Origin: Methanoregula sp.
GTDB lineage: Archaea; Halobacteriota; Methanomicrobia; Methanomicrobiales; Methanospirillaceae
Reading direction: 5' to 3'
Length of the DNA stretch: 64,000 bases
Assembly: GCA_028679185.1 (NCBI GenBank)
Contig: JAJRBZ010000040.1
Location: 1 to 64,000, forward strand
In this document: piece by piece, positions 45,998 through 55,118 of the stretch
Position numbering within the stretch: the stretch's first letter is position 1
Layout of the letters: each line of letters starts with the position of its first letter
Translations under genes and position numbers: made by a program
Notes under the pieces: model-generated
Seen by the model: only the letters and a program-made list of their open reading frames with translations
Database searches by the model: none
Told to the model about the DNA's origin: nothing

Positions 45998-46288
45998 ATG
46001 GCACATCACAACGGACCAAGAAAGAAAACACGGTATAAATTCAAGAAGGATTTACGAGAGCGCGGACTTCCGCCCGTAACCTGCCTTATCCAGAAATATG
46101 AGATCGGCGATCGGGTGCACATTGTCTGTAATCCCACCATTCAGAAAGGGATGCCCCACCGCCGCTTCCACGGACTTACGGGAACTATTCTCGGCCAGCG
46201 CGGGCGTGCTTGGATGTTATCTATCCGTGACGGTGATGCAGATAAAGTAGTCATTGCACGACCACAACATCTAAAAGCACAAAAGTAA
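45998..46288 (+). CDS. rpl21e: 50S ribosomal protein L21e
   Basis: The 96-residue protein reads MAHHNGPRKKTRYKFKKDLR with the SH3-like core YEIGDRVHIVCNPTIQKGMP and RFHGLTGTILGQRGRAW. The length and motifs are archaeal L21e. It follows pus10 by three bases and leads into rpoF. Confidence 0.96.
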   Translation: MAHHNGPRKKTRYKFKKDLRERGLPPVTCLIQKYEIGDRVHIVCNPTIQKGMPHRRFHGLTGTILGQRGRAWMLSIRDGDADKVVIARPQHLKAQK

Positions 46289-46309
46289 ATTCTTTGTCAG
46301 GTTGTTGGC

Positions 46310-46660
46310 ATGAAAGTGAAGGGTATCATTAGCGAAGAGAGGGTCACGCTCCCGGAAATGCGTGAAGTCCTGTTAGGAGTGGAATCTCAAAGGGTCGCAG
46401 CAGAAAAGGAGATGTCCTATGAATTCCGGCGCAGTGTCGAGCATGCCAATCAACTTGCGAAGACCACTCCTGAAAAAGCACGCACACTTGTGGCTGACCT
46501 TTTGAAAATGGAAAAGATGAAGCCTGAGATCGCCTATAGAATTGCAAATATCATGCCAAAGACCCGTGATGAAGTTCGGGCGATTTTTGCAAAAGAGCGT
46601 TACACGCTGACTCCTGAAGAACTGGATAAAATTATCGAACAGGTAATGGCACACTTCTGA
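46310..46660 (+). CDS. rpoF: RNA polymerase subunit RpoF (Rpb4-like)
   Basis: The 116-residue protein is the archaeal Rpb4 counterpart, which pairs with RpoE (Rpb7) to form the polymerase stalk. Landmarks are the N-terminal strand VKGIISEERVTLPEMREVL and the HRDC-like helical part LLKMEKMKPEIAYRIANIMPKTRDEVRAIFAKER. Its position between L21e and DUF655 is conserved in archaea, which supports the call despite short length. Confidence 0.9.
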   Translation: MKVKGIISEERVTLPEMREVLLGVESQRVAAEKEMSYEFRRSVEHANQLAKTTPEKARTLVADLLKMEKMKPEIAYRIANIMPKTRDEVRAIFAKERYTLTPEELDKIIEQVMAHF

Positions 46661-46670
46661 GGTGTGACAC

Positions 46671-47234
46671 ATGAAGGCGGAACATAAAGAGGTTAATGCG
46701 ATTGTACTGGATGTGTTACTCAAAGGACACCCGGAGGATCCACGCCCACCTTTTAAGAGAGAACCGATCATCCAGGCAATCGGACTTGAACAGTTTAAAC
46801 TCCTTGAGCTTGTACCCAAGAACAACGTATCAATCGAGCTCTATGACAAAGTCTATATCGGTGATGCTGAGCGAGATAAAATTGAACGCGTTAAGCGACG
46901 GATTGGGTACAATGACCTTACTCAGACTGCCCGTGGCGAACTCCCTTTCATAATAGAAAAGGTGGTTAAGGATCGGGAACCTGATTTTGTTGCTTTCTTC
47001 AACAAAGCGATCTCGATTACACCAAAACTCCATATGCTGCACCTGCTTCCGGGCATCGGTAAGAAGCTGATGTGGGAAATCTTAGAAGAGCGCAATAAAA
47101 AACCATTTATCAGCTTTGCTGATATTTCCGCACGGATCAAATCAATTTCGCACCCGGAGAGGATGATCCAGTCCCGGATTCTCGAAGAACTTCAGGACCC
47201 TGACGTCAAGTACCACGTATTCACGACACGATGA
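46671..47234 (+). CDS. DUF655 family RNA-binding protein
   Basis: The 187-residue protein has an N-terminal S1/OB-like part (AIVLDVLLKGHPEDPRPPFKREPIIQAIG shortened here to its core HPEDPRPPFKREP). A helix-hairpin-helix segment follows (LHLLPGIGKKLMWEILEERNKKPF at about 130-150). Such proteins always sit by rpoF and ksgA in archaea and probably bind RNA or DNA, but the function is unproven. The stop overlaps the ksgA start by 4 nt. Confidence 0.88.
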   Translation: MKAEHKEVNAIVLDVLLKGHPEDPRPPFKREPIIQAIGLEQFKLLELVPKNNVSIELYDKVYIGDAERDKIERVKRRIGYNDLTQTARGELPFIIEKVVKDREPDFVAFFNKAISITPKLHMLHLLPGIGKKLMWEILEERNKKPFISFADISARIKSISHPERMIQSRILEELQDPDVKYHVFTTR

Positions 47235-47998
47235 AAGCGTATCATGATCAGCATTTCCTTACCGATCCGCATGCGGTAGACCGTATAGCGAACCTTGCTG
47301 AAGTGAAAGGTAAACGTGTGCTTGAGATCGGGCCGGGAAACGGGGCTCTCACCCATGCCCTGCTCGATCACGGTGCCATTGTGCACGCGGTTGAACTTGA
47401 CGGACACCTTTGCGAGGAACTCACAGACCGGTTTTCTGACGAAATTTCCATCGGGCAGCTCACGGTACAGCACGGGGATGCTACCCGGTGTGAACTTCCG
47501 GAGTTTGAGATGGTTGTATCAAACCTCCCGTATTCCGTTTCATCGAAGATCACCTTCCGTCTCCTGGATATCGGGTTTGAAGAGGCGGTTCTGATGTACC
47601 AGAGCGAGTTTGCAGAACGAATGGTTGCTCCTGCCGGTACCAAGAATTGTGGCCGACTCTCGATTATGGTGCAGACCTATGCTGCAATACAACAGTGTTT
47701 TAAACTATCTCCAAATTGTTTCTCGCCCAAACCACAAGTCCATTCAACTGTTGTAAAAATTTTTCCACGAAAGCAGCCAATCTTTCCCATCAATAACCGT
47801 CATCTGTATGCAGATGTTGTGCGTGCACTGTTTTCGCACCGACGTAAAACTGTTCGAAACTGCCTGAAAGAATCCGGGGGCATGCTTGATCCCTCATGGG
47901 TTAAGCGGGTGATTGCCACGTTGCCGGATGAGATCCTGAAGAGCCGTCCCCAGGAATTATATCTGGAGGATTTCGCGACGATCAGTAATGTGGCATAA
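47231..47998 (+). CDS. rsmA: 16S rRNA dimethyladenosine transferase
   Basis: KsgA/Dim1 dimethylates two adjacent adenines near the 3' end of 16S rRNA late in small-subunit assembly. The 255-residue protein has the SAM motif VLEIGPGNGALTHALLD (about 33-49), the catalytic NLPYSVSSKITFRLL (about 98-112) and the C-terminal FSHRRKTVRNCLKE helix. It closes the plus-strand information-processing cluster. Confidence 0.95.
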   Translation: MKAYHDQHFLTDPHAVDRIANLAEVKGKRVLEIGPGNGALTHALLDHGAIVHAVELDGHLCEELTDRFSDEISIGQLTVQHGDATRCELPEFEMVVSNLPYSVSSKITFRLLDIGFEEAVLMYQSEFAERMVAPAGTKNCGRLSIMVQTYAAIQQCFKLSPNCFSPKPQVHSTVVKIFPRKQPIFPINNRHLYADVVRALFSHRRKTVRNCLKESGGMLDPSWVKRVIATLPDEILKSRPQELYLEDFATISNVA

Positions 47999-48061
47999 AA
48001 CGCGAACGTCTACGATGCAAGCAGGATGGAATATACGATGCTTCATGAGGTTTATTAAATC

Positions 48062-49408
48062 TCATTTCTGTATTTCCTGTTGACCGCCCAATTGAGGCAG
48101 GGTTTCTTGAAATGTGGTAATATCCTGCACAATTCCATTGATAAAGATCAGGTTCTTATGCTGGTCGAATTCCGCGAGTGCAGTCACACTCACCGTGATT
48201 GGCGTGTTGTCTCTTCGTTTCAGATGCAGAATCCGGTTTTTTACAAACCCGCTTCTCTGCAGCTCATCGATGAGCTCCAGCCTTCCATCCGGGTTTGAGA
48301 AGATGTCCATGACGTGAACTTCACCGAGATCCTGCATGGATTTATACCCGAGAATATCAAGAAGTGCTGTGTTCCCCCAGACAAATCTGCCTCCCGGTTC
48401 AGCAGTGCTCCGGTAGATGCCTACATTGAGATCTTCGACAAGGGTGCGGTACCGGTCTTCGTATTCACGCAGATGCTGCTCGCGCGTCTCAGTCGTGATG
48501 TCCCGAACGATGGATGACGCCCCGACAATATGATTATTTTCTCCCCTGATTGGACAGATGGTCATCAGGGTATTCATCGTTGAGCCGTCCTTGCGGACCA
48601 TGTTCATGTCATATCTGTGGATACACTGTCCCTGCCTGAGCCGTGCAAGAAATACTTCTAAAATTCCCTGAAGATCCGGGGGTACGAGGATGTGGACCGT
48701 CTTTTTAAGTATCTCTTCTTCAGTGTAGCCGAAGAGCTGCTCGGCCGCCGGGTTCCAGCTGACCAATCCGCCATCTGTTGTCATACCAATAATGGCCTCC
48801 CCGGATGATTGGACCAGCCCCCTGTATTTGGCCTCACTGATCTCCAGCATCTCCTGGTACTTTTTCTGGGTCGTTATATCCTCAATAATGTAAGTACAGC
48901 CGTCGCTTCCGTTCTCAAAAACGGTGGGCACCTGTTTTATCCGGAAATGCCGCAGTTCTCCCTGCACCGTGCCTGAGAATGCAGTAGTATCCCCGCTTTT
49001 TGAGTGTGCATTGTGTTTCTGTACACTATCCCAGAGATTATGGATAAACGGATTAGCAATCTCCTGAACACGCAAACCGGTCAAAGCCTCCCGTTTCATG
49101 TCAAGCAGTGCCGGGACATGTTCATTTACCTGCAGAATTTTACCATCGGCATCGACGACGATCACAAGGTCAGAAGAAAATTCAAGTATGGTCGAGATAG
49201 GCACTCTCTGAGTCAGAAAATAGACTTTTGCCGGACCAATTTCCTGCATCTCTATCTGGCCGGAAATGAGGAGTATCTCAAGATATTTTGCTACTAGGTT
49301 CCTGTTCAGCTTCATCTGTGAAGAGAGATCCGTGATTGTCATTCCCCGCGGGTGCCATTTAAGGATTTGTTTAATTCTTGTGATCTTTTCCTGATCGAGA
49401 TATCCCAT
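48062..49408 (-). CDS. HTH and triple-PAS signalling protein without kinase domain
   Basis: The 448-residue protein starts with a winged-helix-like HTH (about 3-70: ITRIKQILKWHPRGMTITDL, then LNRNLVAKYLEILLISG). Three PAS domains follow at about 72-180, 190-310 and 320-435, the last with a PAC-like VTALAEFDQHKNLIFINGIV. It has no histidine kinase, GGDEF or receiver domain. PAS input and HTH output point to a one-component transcription regulator responding to a small molecule or redox signal. The start at 49408 follows a MGYLDQEK opening; the upstream frame to 49516 is not convincing. Confidence 0.8.
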   Translation of the reverse strand: MGYLDQEKITRIKQILKWHPRGMTITDLSSQMKLNRNLVAKYLEILLISGQIEMQEIGPAKVYFLTQRVPISTILEFSSDLVIVVDADGKILQVNEHVPALLDMKREALTGLRVQEIANPFIHNLWDSVQKHNAHSKSGDTTAFSGTVQGELRHFRIKQVPTVFENGSDGCTYIIEDITTQKKYQEMLEISEAKYRGLVQSSGEAIIGMTTDGGLVSWNPAAEQLFGYTEEEILKKTVHILVPPDLQGILEVFLARLRQGQCIHRYDMNMVRKDGSTMNTLMTICPIRGENNHIVGASSIVRDITTETREQHLREYEDRYRTLVEDLNVGIYRSTAEPGGRFVWGNTALLDILGYKSMQDLGEVHVMDIFSNPDGRLELIDELQRSGFVKNRILHLKRRDNTPITVSVTALAEFDQHKNLIFINGIVQDITTFQETLPQLGGQQEIQK

Positions 49409-49619
49409 GTGGGGTGATTGGGTATTAAAGATAAATAAAATCTTTTTCTTAGCATGGATCGGAATATATGTCCATCCCGTTAAGATACCTCTCAAAATAT
49501 GCACATTCATATGCATTGCAGATATGGTGGCACATTACGATGGCACTAATGCAGCGCAAATTTTGATTATCTCACCAAAACCACCGACGATTGTTCCTGA
49601 ATGGGGGAGGTTAAATGAT

Positions 49620-49985
49620 ATGGATCATACCTTTGTTGAACAGGTGAATAAACACAGTCCGGACACCAAAAAGTCTCTTGAAGCACTTGAAAAATTTACA
49701 TTGCCAATCATCGAATATTTCGTCAATGCCCTTAATAACGAAGACAAGTGGGTCCGCTATCTGGCAGCAGACGCACTTGGCAACATGGGGGATCTACGGT
49801 CAACCGCACCCTTAAATCTGCTCCGGTCTGATAAAGACCCGGATCTGCGGTTTGTTTCAGGGCAGTCGCTTAATAAGATCGTACACTTACGGGAAATATT
49901 AACTGATTCGAGAAAAATGGGATGCGATACCTGTCTTATCCGGTATATCGCCGAGGAAGTAATTGTTCAACAGAACCGTACATAG
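49620..49985 (+). CDS. HEAT-repeat protein
   Basis: The 121-residue protein contains about two HEAT repeats (EALEKFTLPIIEYFVNALNNEDKWVRYLAADALGNMG, shown by its core VRYLAADALGNMGD, then KDPDLRFVSGQSLNKI), a scaffold for protein binding. It ends with a Cys-containing tail (MGCDTCLIRYIAEE). The start is set by GGGGGAGG nine bases upstream of ATG 49620; the frame to 49407 runs over the divergent PAS gene and is not coding-like. A related HEAT protein is encoded at 54639. Confidence 0.75.
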   Translation: MDHTFVEQVNKHSPDTKKSLEALEKFTLPIIEYFVNALNNEDKWVRYLAADALGNMGDLRSTAPLNLLRSDKDPDLRFVSGQSLNKIVHLREILTDSRKMGCDTCLIRYIAEEVIVQQNRT

Positions 49986-50122
49986 TCAGATCAAAAGACT
50001 GGTGTTTCCGTAGAAAACAGGACGTAAAAATTACACCCAAAATGTTCAGTTCATGATGGAGTCTATCGTGAACACCTGGGAGAGGTCTTCTGGAGAAGAG
50101 CATAAAGATGGAGGTAATGATC

Positions 50123-50374
50123 ATGGGAGGGAAAAGTCAAAAACAGATCCCGCTGGAAATACAGGTTCTGAACCGGCGGGCAATGGAGATGTCAAGGAAT
50201 GGCAATTACCTTGAGGCATTAAAAATATTTTCACGGGTAATATTTATTGCCCCCCACTTTGCAAAGGCACAGTATGAAATGGGCAGATGCCTTGATATTC
50301 TCGGTCGGCACAACGAGGCGGTCGAAAGATATGAGACAGCGACGCGGTTGGATCCGCTCTTTGTTCAGGTTTGA
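50123..50374 (+). CDS. TPR-repeat protein
   Basis: The 83-residue protein has about two tetratricopeptide repeats (NRRAMEMSRNGNYLEALKIF, then AQYEMGRCLDILGRHNEAVERYE) and little else, so it is an adaptor of unknown partner. ATG 50123 has GGAGGT seven bases upstream; ATGs at 50108 and 50117 are alternative starts. It is followed by a hairpin terminator after 120 nt. Confidence 0.7.
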   Translation: MGGKSQKQIPLEIQVLNRRAMEMSRNGNYLEALKIFSRVIFIAPHFAKAQYEMGRCLDILGRHNEAVERYETATRLDPLFVQV

Positions 50375-50494
50375 CCTGTAACGGATACAATAAGGAAACT
50401 TACGGGATCCTGTCACGATTAGTACCGAACACTATGAGGCTTCCGGAGCCTGTAATCGCGGATACGTGAGGATTTCCTGGATTTTACCTGACAG

Positions 50495-50526
50495 CCTGGC
50501 ACGATATTGCCAGGGTAATTTTTTTG
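50495..50526 (+). terminator. Hairpin terminator downstream of the TPR gene
   Basis: CCTGGCA at 50495-50501 pairs with TGCCAGG at 50508-50514 over a six-base loop, followed by GTAATTTTTTT. The stem is a perfect seven base pairs. The rest of the 253-nt gap between the TPR gene and thiC holds no gene I can support. Confidence 0.6.
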
Positions 50527-50627
50527 TTATTCTTTGGTTTGTCTGATATCATTGGCCAACAAGCAAGAGCTGTTTTTTTGGCAGGTAATGAATCAGGAGT
50601 GTTTTTCAATAGGGTGGCCTTAAATTC

Positions 50628-51854
50628 TTAAAATTCACGCATAATCCTGATCGCACAGAACTCTCCGCACATGGTGCACTCCGGATTGCCATCAGATAGT
50701 TCCCGTGCCCGTTGCGGGTCCATGGAGCAGCAGATCTGCCCTTCGCGGTCAAGGGCTGCCCGCAGCTGTGCTATCTTTAAATCCTCTGCTTCCCTGCCAT
50801 ACTTCACCGTATCCCCAATGTGCGCCGCGATCCTGAATGCAATCAATCCCTCTTTTACTGCATCCGGGTTGGGAAGGCCCAGATGTTCGGCGGGAGTGAT
50901 GTAGCACAGGTAATCTGCCCCGGCGGCACTTGCAGCACTGGCCCCCGCTGCACCTGCGATATGATCGTAACCAACCGCAACATCCGTTGGCAGTGGGCCG
51001 GCAACAAAGAGCGGGAATGGTGACTGTTTCTTGTAGTACTTCACCATGGGTGCGATACGATCGATGCGGATATGACCCCCGGCTCCTTCAATAATCACCT
51101 GAACACCTGCTGAATGGGCCTGGTGTGCGAGCTGCACATTCTGCCGGATCTCGGCCATCTGCATACGATCACGACGATCATGAATGCACCCGCTCCGGGC
51201 AGTGTTGCCCAGCGAGAGTATGATATCATTCCTCCTGCAGATCGAGAGCACATCATCGAAATGCTCTATAAACGGATTTTCGCACCGGTTCATGAGCATG
51301 AATGCGCTGGTAATCGAGCCGCCTTTGGATACTATCCCAAGGATTCGTTTTTTCCTGCGGAACTCAACGAGCATCTCACAGTTCACTCCATGGATGACCA
51401 TCGAGCTTATGCCCTGCTCTGCCTGCGTCCTGAGTGTGGCCATGATGTTGTCAGCATTCATGTCCTTAAGACCATGTTCTATTACTGACTGGTACACGGG
51501 AACGGTGGTAATTGGAAGTGTGGTGTGGGAAAAAATCTCCTTTCGTATTTCGTTAATATCCCCACCCATTGAGAGATCGCTGATGGTGTCAGCACCGAAT
51601 GTCTCGGCGATCCTGGCTTTTTGAATTTCTTCGTCGACACATACCTTGGTAGAGGACGTGCCGAGATTGACATTGACTTTCGTGGAAAGGCCTTTTCCTA
51701 TGCCAATACAGCGCTCCCTTCGCTGCATGATCACAGCGCTGCCTGCAGCTATCCTTTCACACAGTTCATGAGGATCTATTCCTTCTGACCGGGCGATCTT
51801 TCGCATCTGCAGTGTGATCGTTCCCCTCTGAGCTTGCTCCACTTGTGTGCGCAT
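50628..51854 (-). CDS. thiC: Phosphomethylpyrimidine synthase
   Basis: ThiC is a radical SAM enzyme that rearranges aminoimidazole ribotide into the pyrimidine half of thiamine. The 408-residue protein contains NVNLGTSST-type and GADTISDLSMGGD motifs, then the C-terminal iron-sulfur site CTMCGEFCA (CxxCxxxxC type). The start at 51854 is chosen since the frame to 51884 adds only basic residues. A perfect-arm palindrome lies 75 bp upstream. No thiamine riboswitch is recognisable in the leader. Confidence 0.93.
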   Translation of the reverse strand: MRTQVEQAQRGTITLQMRKIARSEGIDPHELCERIAAGSAVIMQRRERCIGIGKGLSTKVNVNLGTSSTKVCVDEEIQKARIAETFGADTISDLSMGGDINEIRKEIFSHTTLPITTVPVYQSVIEHGLKDMNADNIMATLRTQAEQGISSMVIHGVNCEMLVEFRRKKRILGIVSKGGSITSAFMLMNRCENPFIEHFDDVLSICRRNDIILSLGNTARSGCIHDRRDRMQMAEIRQNVQLAHQAHSAGVQVIIEGAGGHIRIDRIAPMVKYYKKQSPFPLFVAGPLPTDVAVGYDHIAGAAGASAASAAGADYLCYITPAEHLGLPNPDAVKEGLIAFRIAAHIGDTVKYGREAEDLKIAQLRAALDREGQICCSMDPQRARELSDGNPECTMCGEFCAIRIMREF

Positions 51855-51928
51855 ATGTTTTTTTCGTTTGCTTACGGCTCCCAATAGTCATGAGTTCTTT
51901 TTGGATATTAGTGATGACATCCAACCCT

Positions 51929-51949
51929 ATAAACTACCGGTGAGTTTAT
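51929..51949. promoter_or_regulatory. 21-bp palindromic operator candidate upstream of thiC and hemK2
   Basis: Arms ATAAACT and AGTTTAT flank the core ACCGGTG, between the divergent thiC and HemK2-type genes. The reverse complement of a second copy at 57731-57751 differs at one core base. The symmetry and length fit a dimeric regulator site. The protein that binds it is unknown. Confidence 0.6.
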
Positions 51950-52024
51950 AATAAGAGGAATATCAATTCAGGGATCTCATAAGTTTTGAAGTCAGAACAC
52001 CTATCATTGCATAAGTGTTTTTTC

Positions 52025-52579
52025 ATGTCTCATGATCCATCCCAGGTCTATGCACCGGAAGCGGATACATACCTTTTACTTGATGCAGTACTCATGGAGG
52101 TCAAGCCTGGTGACCGTGTTCTTGAAGTCGGGACCGGTTCCGGGCTCATTGCCACTGAGCTTGGAAAGATAACAAATGTGGTTGCGACTGATATCAACCC
52201 GCACGCTGTGCATTGTGCAAAAAAAAAAGGTGTAGTGGTTGTGCAAAGCGACCTCTTTTACGGGATCCGGAGTACGTTTGATCTAATCCTGTTTAACCCC
52301 CCGTATCTCCCTACGCAACCGGAGGAGAGGATTGATGACTGGCTTGAGCATGCACTCAATGGCGGAGAGAACGGTCGTGTAGTGATCGAGCGCTTTGCTG
52401 AAAATGTCAGACGGGTTCTTGCACCGGGCGGGAAAATATTATTATTAATCTCATCACTCACCGGGCTTCCGGAAGTTCGGAATCTTTTTTTCCGGTCAGG
52501 TTTCAAATCAGAAATTCTGGTAAAGAAGATTGTTGAGGATGAGACTCTCTATGTACTGAAAATAGTCCTGCAGGAATAG
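52025..52579 (+). CDS. HemK2/MTQ2-type protein methyltransferase
   Basis: The 184-residue SAM methyltransferase has the nucleotide site VLEVGTGSGLIATEL (about 34-48) and the glutamine/asparagine-methylating motif ILFNPPYLPTQPE (about 94-106). Archaeal and eukaryal members methylate the release factor glutamine (aRF1/eRF1) with a Trm112 partner. The start ATG 52025 gives the family-like SHDPSQVYAPEADTYLLLDA opening; a TTG start at 51986 would add 13 residues. It lies divergently from thiC across the palindrome. Confidence 0.85.
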   Translation: MSHDPSQVYAPEADTYLLLDAVLMEVKPGDRVLEVGTGSGLIATELGKITNVVATDINPHAVHCAKKKGVVVVQSDLFYGIRSTFDLILFNPPYLPTQPEERIDDWLEHALNGGENGRVVIERFAENVRRVLAPGGKILLLISSLTGLPEVRNLFFRSGFKSEILVKKIVEDETLYVLKIVLQE

Positions 52580-52718
52580 AGGTATAAATAATCGTACCAG
52601 CGTGAGTTTTATTTATTAAAAAGGAATTGAACGGATGCAATTTTTGTAATGCCAACAAACCAAAAAGATCGGTAAAAATCTGCCACAGTCCTTCCGTGTT
52701 TTGCGATATTGTCGCGGA

Positions 52719-53510
52719 TTATACTATCAGCCGTCTCCGCATCAGATTGATCGCAACGATATAGAAGACTGCAGTCACCAGGATAATCCAGATAAGGTGG
52801 AGCACAAGCAACCCTGTCAGGGCAGGGAGCGTGAGCATCCGCATGATAGCGACAAGGTGGGTAAGCGGGAGGAAAGCCAGTCCGATGTACTGGAAAAGTA
52901 CCGGCAGCAGTGTTAAAGGGAAGAATGTACCCGAAAAGAGTGCCATCGGGGTGATAAGGAGGAACGAAGGATAGTTCAGGGTGTCAATGCTGGGAGTGAT
53001 AGCCGTGAAGCACATGGCGATACTGGCAAACATGAGCCCGCCTAGGAATGCGAGAGGGATGGCAAGCAGGTATGTGGGAAACGAGATAACGCCAAACGCA
53101 GCTAAAACAGGAAGCATGATGATTACATATAATACACTCCGGGTTGCCCCCCAGAGTAGTTCTCCTGCAATTACATCCTCGATGGAAAGCGGGGTTGCAA
53201 TCATCGCGTCAAAACTCTTCTGGTAATACATCCGTACATAGGATCCGTATGTACACTCAAAGAATGCAGAGTTCATGACCGAGATGGCGAGGATTGCCGG
53301 TGCGATGAAGTTGACATACGGGATGCCGTCGATCTCTTTCACATAGGTACCTATTCCCATGCCGATAGCGAACAGGTACAGGAACGCCTCGATCAACGGG
53401 GGGAAAAAGTTTACTTTCCATGTTCTGAAAAAGACCACGAGGTTCCGGTGCCAGACCTTCCATGCACGCCTTGTAATACGGGGTATTGACCAGAAGCGGT
53501 ACATGGTCAC
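52719..53510 (-). CDS. ABC-2 type transporter permease
   Basis: The 263-residue membrane protein has about six helices and the ABC-2 signature around FFECTYGSYVRMYYQKSFDAMIATPLSIEDVIAGELLWG (core MIATPLSIEDVIAGELLWG). It pairs with the ATP-binding gene whose stop lies at 53507, overlapping by 4 nt. The pair probably exports a drug, lipid or polysaccharide, but the substrate cannot be inferred. Confidence 0.9.
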   Translation of the reverse strand: MTMYRFWSIPRITRRAWKVWHRNLVVFFRTWKVNFFPPLIEAFLYLFAIGMGIGTYVKEIDGIPYVNFIAPAILAISVMNSAFFECTYGSYVRMYYQKSFDAMIATPLSIEDVIAGELLWGATRSVLYVIIMLPVLAAFGVISFPTYLLAIPLAFLGGLMFASIAMCFTAITPSIDTLNYPSFLLITPMALFSGTFFPLTLLPVLFQYIGLAFLPLTHLVAIMRMLTLPALTGLLVLHLIWIILVTAVFYIVAINLMRRRLIV

Positions 53511-54478
53511 TCCCTCAGCTTCCTCCCGGTCAGTTTCAGGAACACGTCTTCAAGTGTTGCAGGGCGGGTCAGGACTTTGTGAGGCGAGCAGTGATCGAAC
53601 AGGGTGCGGACGACATCACGGGACGATCCGGTTGCAATCTGCACGTATTCTCCAATCACTTCAAAGGGGATGTTTTTTCCCGAAAGGCAGGAAAGCACGT
53701 CTTCGGTCTTCTCGACTTCTACGATCTCTTCGCCAACATACTGCTTCACGAGGTCTACTGGTGATCCTTCAACGAGTATTTTCCCATTATCCATGATCAC
53801 AAGCCGGTCGCAGAGTCGTGCAGCTTCGTCAAGGTAGTGAGTTGTGAGTACAATGGTATTGCCCTGGGCCTGCAGTAGTTTAAGTCTTTCCCAGATCAGG
53901 TGACGGGCTTGCGGGTCAAGTCCGATTGTCGGTTCATCCAAAATGAGCAGATCCGGATTATTGACAAGGGCGCGGGCAAGGATTAACCGCCGCTTCATTC
54001 CCCCGGAGAGTTTCTCTATTGCGACATCCTTTTTTTCCTGTAATTGGACAAACTCCAAAAGTTCTTGTGTTCTTTGGTGTGCAATATCAGGAGGAATGTC
54101 AAAATACCGCGAGTAGGTGAACAGGTTACCATAACATGTAAAATCAGGATCAAGATTAGTTTCCTGCGGGACAACACCAAGCCGCATTTTGATTTCTGCA
54201 GGAAAGTTATCCGGGTCCATGCCAAAGACCCGGATTGCACCCGAAGTCCTGGGCGATACGCAGGCTATAATTTTCATCGTTGATGTCTTACCCGCTCCAT
54301 TCGGGCCAAGAAACCCGAAAACTTCCCCCTTTTTTACGGAAAAACTGATACTATCTACCGCGATGATATCGCCAAAAGTTTTTTTCAGATCCTGCGCCTC
54401 GATAATTACCTGAATTTGTGCACCACCAATAAACCAGTGATTTGATATGTTTCCATAAAAATCCCTAACCTGCGGCAA
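53507..54478 (-). CDS. ABC transporter ATP-binding protein
   Basis: The 323-residue ATPase has Walker A GFLGPNGAGKTSTMKII, signature EKLSGGMKRRLILARAL, Walker B LLILDEPTIGLDPQ and switch His in LTTHYLDEA. A C-terminal extension of about 90 residues (VEGSPVDLVKQYVGEEIVEVE) resembles the DrrA/NodI-type tail. No ATG exists before Walker A, so the start is a TTG at 54478 or further upstream (54547), or a rare codon; this is uncertain. It forms a two-gene exporter with the permease. Confidence 0.9.
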   Translation of the reverse strand: MPQVRDFYGNISNHWFIGGAQIQVIIEAQDLKKTFGDIIAVDSISFSVKKGEVFGFLGPNGAGKTSTMKIIACVSPRTSGAIRVFGMDPDNFPAEIKMRLGVVPQETNLDPDFTCYGNLFTYSRYFDIPPDIAHQRTQELLEFVQLQEKKDVAIEKLSGGMKRRLILARALVNNPDLLILDEPTIGLDPQARHLIWERLKLLQAQGNTIVLTTHYLDEAARLCDRLVIMDNGKILVEGSPVDLVKQYVGEEIVEVEKTEDVLSCLSGKNIPFEVIGEYVQIATGSSRDVVRTLFDHCSPHKVLTRPATLEDVFLKLTGRKLRE

Positions 54479-54638
54479 GCAATAATCCAGGGTACCAGTG
54501 AGTAATGGATAGAACACTAAAAAAAGACCAAAAGGACAATTACTCAAATAACAGGAACATTGGTGTTCCTGAGGTCATTCATCAGGATTATATAAAAATA
54601 TAACAGCAGGCAGAATGACTCCGGCCGCCAGACGGATA

Positions 54639-55112
54639 TCACAATCTTTTCTGAAGTTTATGTATAGCAGCTTCTGCCGTTTCCCGGACATCTGCGAATG
54701 GATCAGAGGCCAGTTTTTTTAGCGGTTCAATTGCCCGGCTATCCCCCAGTCTTCCAAGGACTTCTGCAGCACCAATCCGGATAGTTGTATTCTTGTCATC
54801 GAGACAACGGATGAGCGGACAGACAGCATTTCGGTCTTTAATCTTTCCAATCGCAGCGATGGCAGCTTCACGGACCGTAACATCCTTGTCAGCCAGAGCG
54901 ATGATTAATCCCGCAATGGCCGCAGAATCCCCAAGCCTTCCCAATGCCTGCACAACTTCACATCTGACACCGGAATGAGAATCGGAGAGGGCTGACATAA
55001 GTGGTTGAATCGCAGACAGGTTGGCGGATTTTCCAAGTTGTTTTGCTGATGCCCTTCGCTTTTTTATGATTGGATTATGGAGTTCAGCAGTCAGATGCGT
55101 GATAGTATCCAT
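54639..55112 (-). CDS. HEAT-repeat protein (PBS-lyase-like repeats)
   Basis: The 157-residue protein is built of about five HEAT repeats of 31 residues with pattern AIxPLIxALxDxxxxVRxxAAxALGxLGD (core units VRCEVVQALGRLGD, VREAAIAAIGKIKD, IRIGAAEVLGRLGD). It serves as a protein-binding scaffold. It follows the unknown gene at 55119 by 6 nt on the same strand, so they are co-transcribed. Confidence 0.85.
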   Translation of the reverse strand: MDTITHLTAELHNPIIKKRRASAKQLGKSANLSAIQPLMSALSDSHSGVRCEVVQALGRLGDSAAIAGLIIALADKDVTVREAAIAAIGKIKDRNAVCPLIRCLDDKNTTIRIGAAEVLGRLGDSRAIEPLKKLASDPFADVRETAEAAIHKLQKRL

Positions 55113-55118
55113 AAAAAA

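Noticed and set aside
49409-49619. Long upstream extensions of the PAS and HEAT genes that overlap each other
   Set aside because: The shared region has no coding character, and good starts exist downstream at 49408 and 49620.
51855-51985. Possible thiamine riboswitch upstream of thiC
   Set aside because: The leader lacks the conserved CTGAGA and related core on either strand. Only the palindrome stands out.
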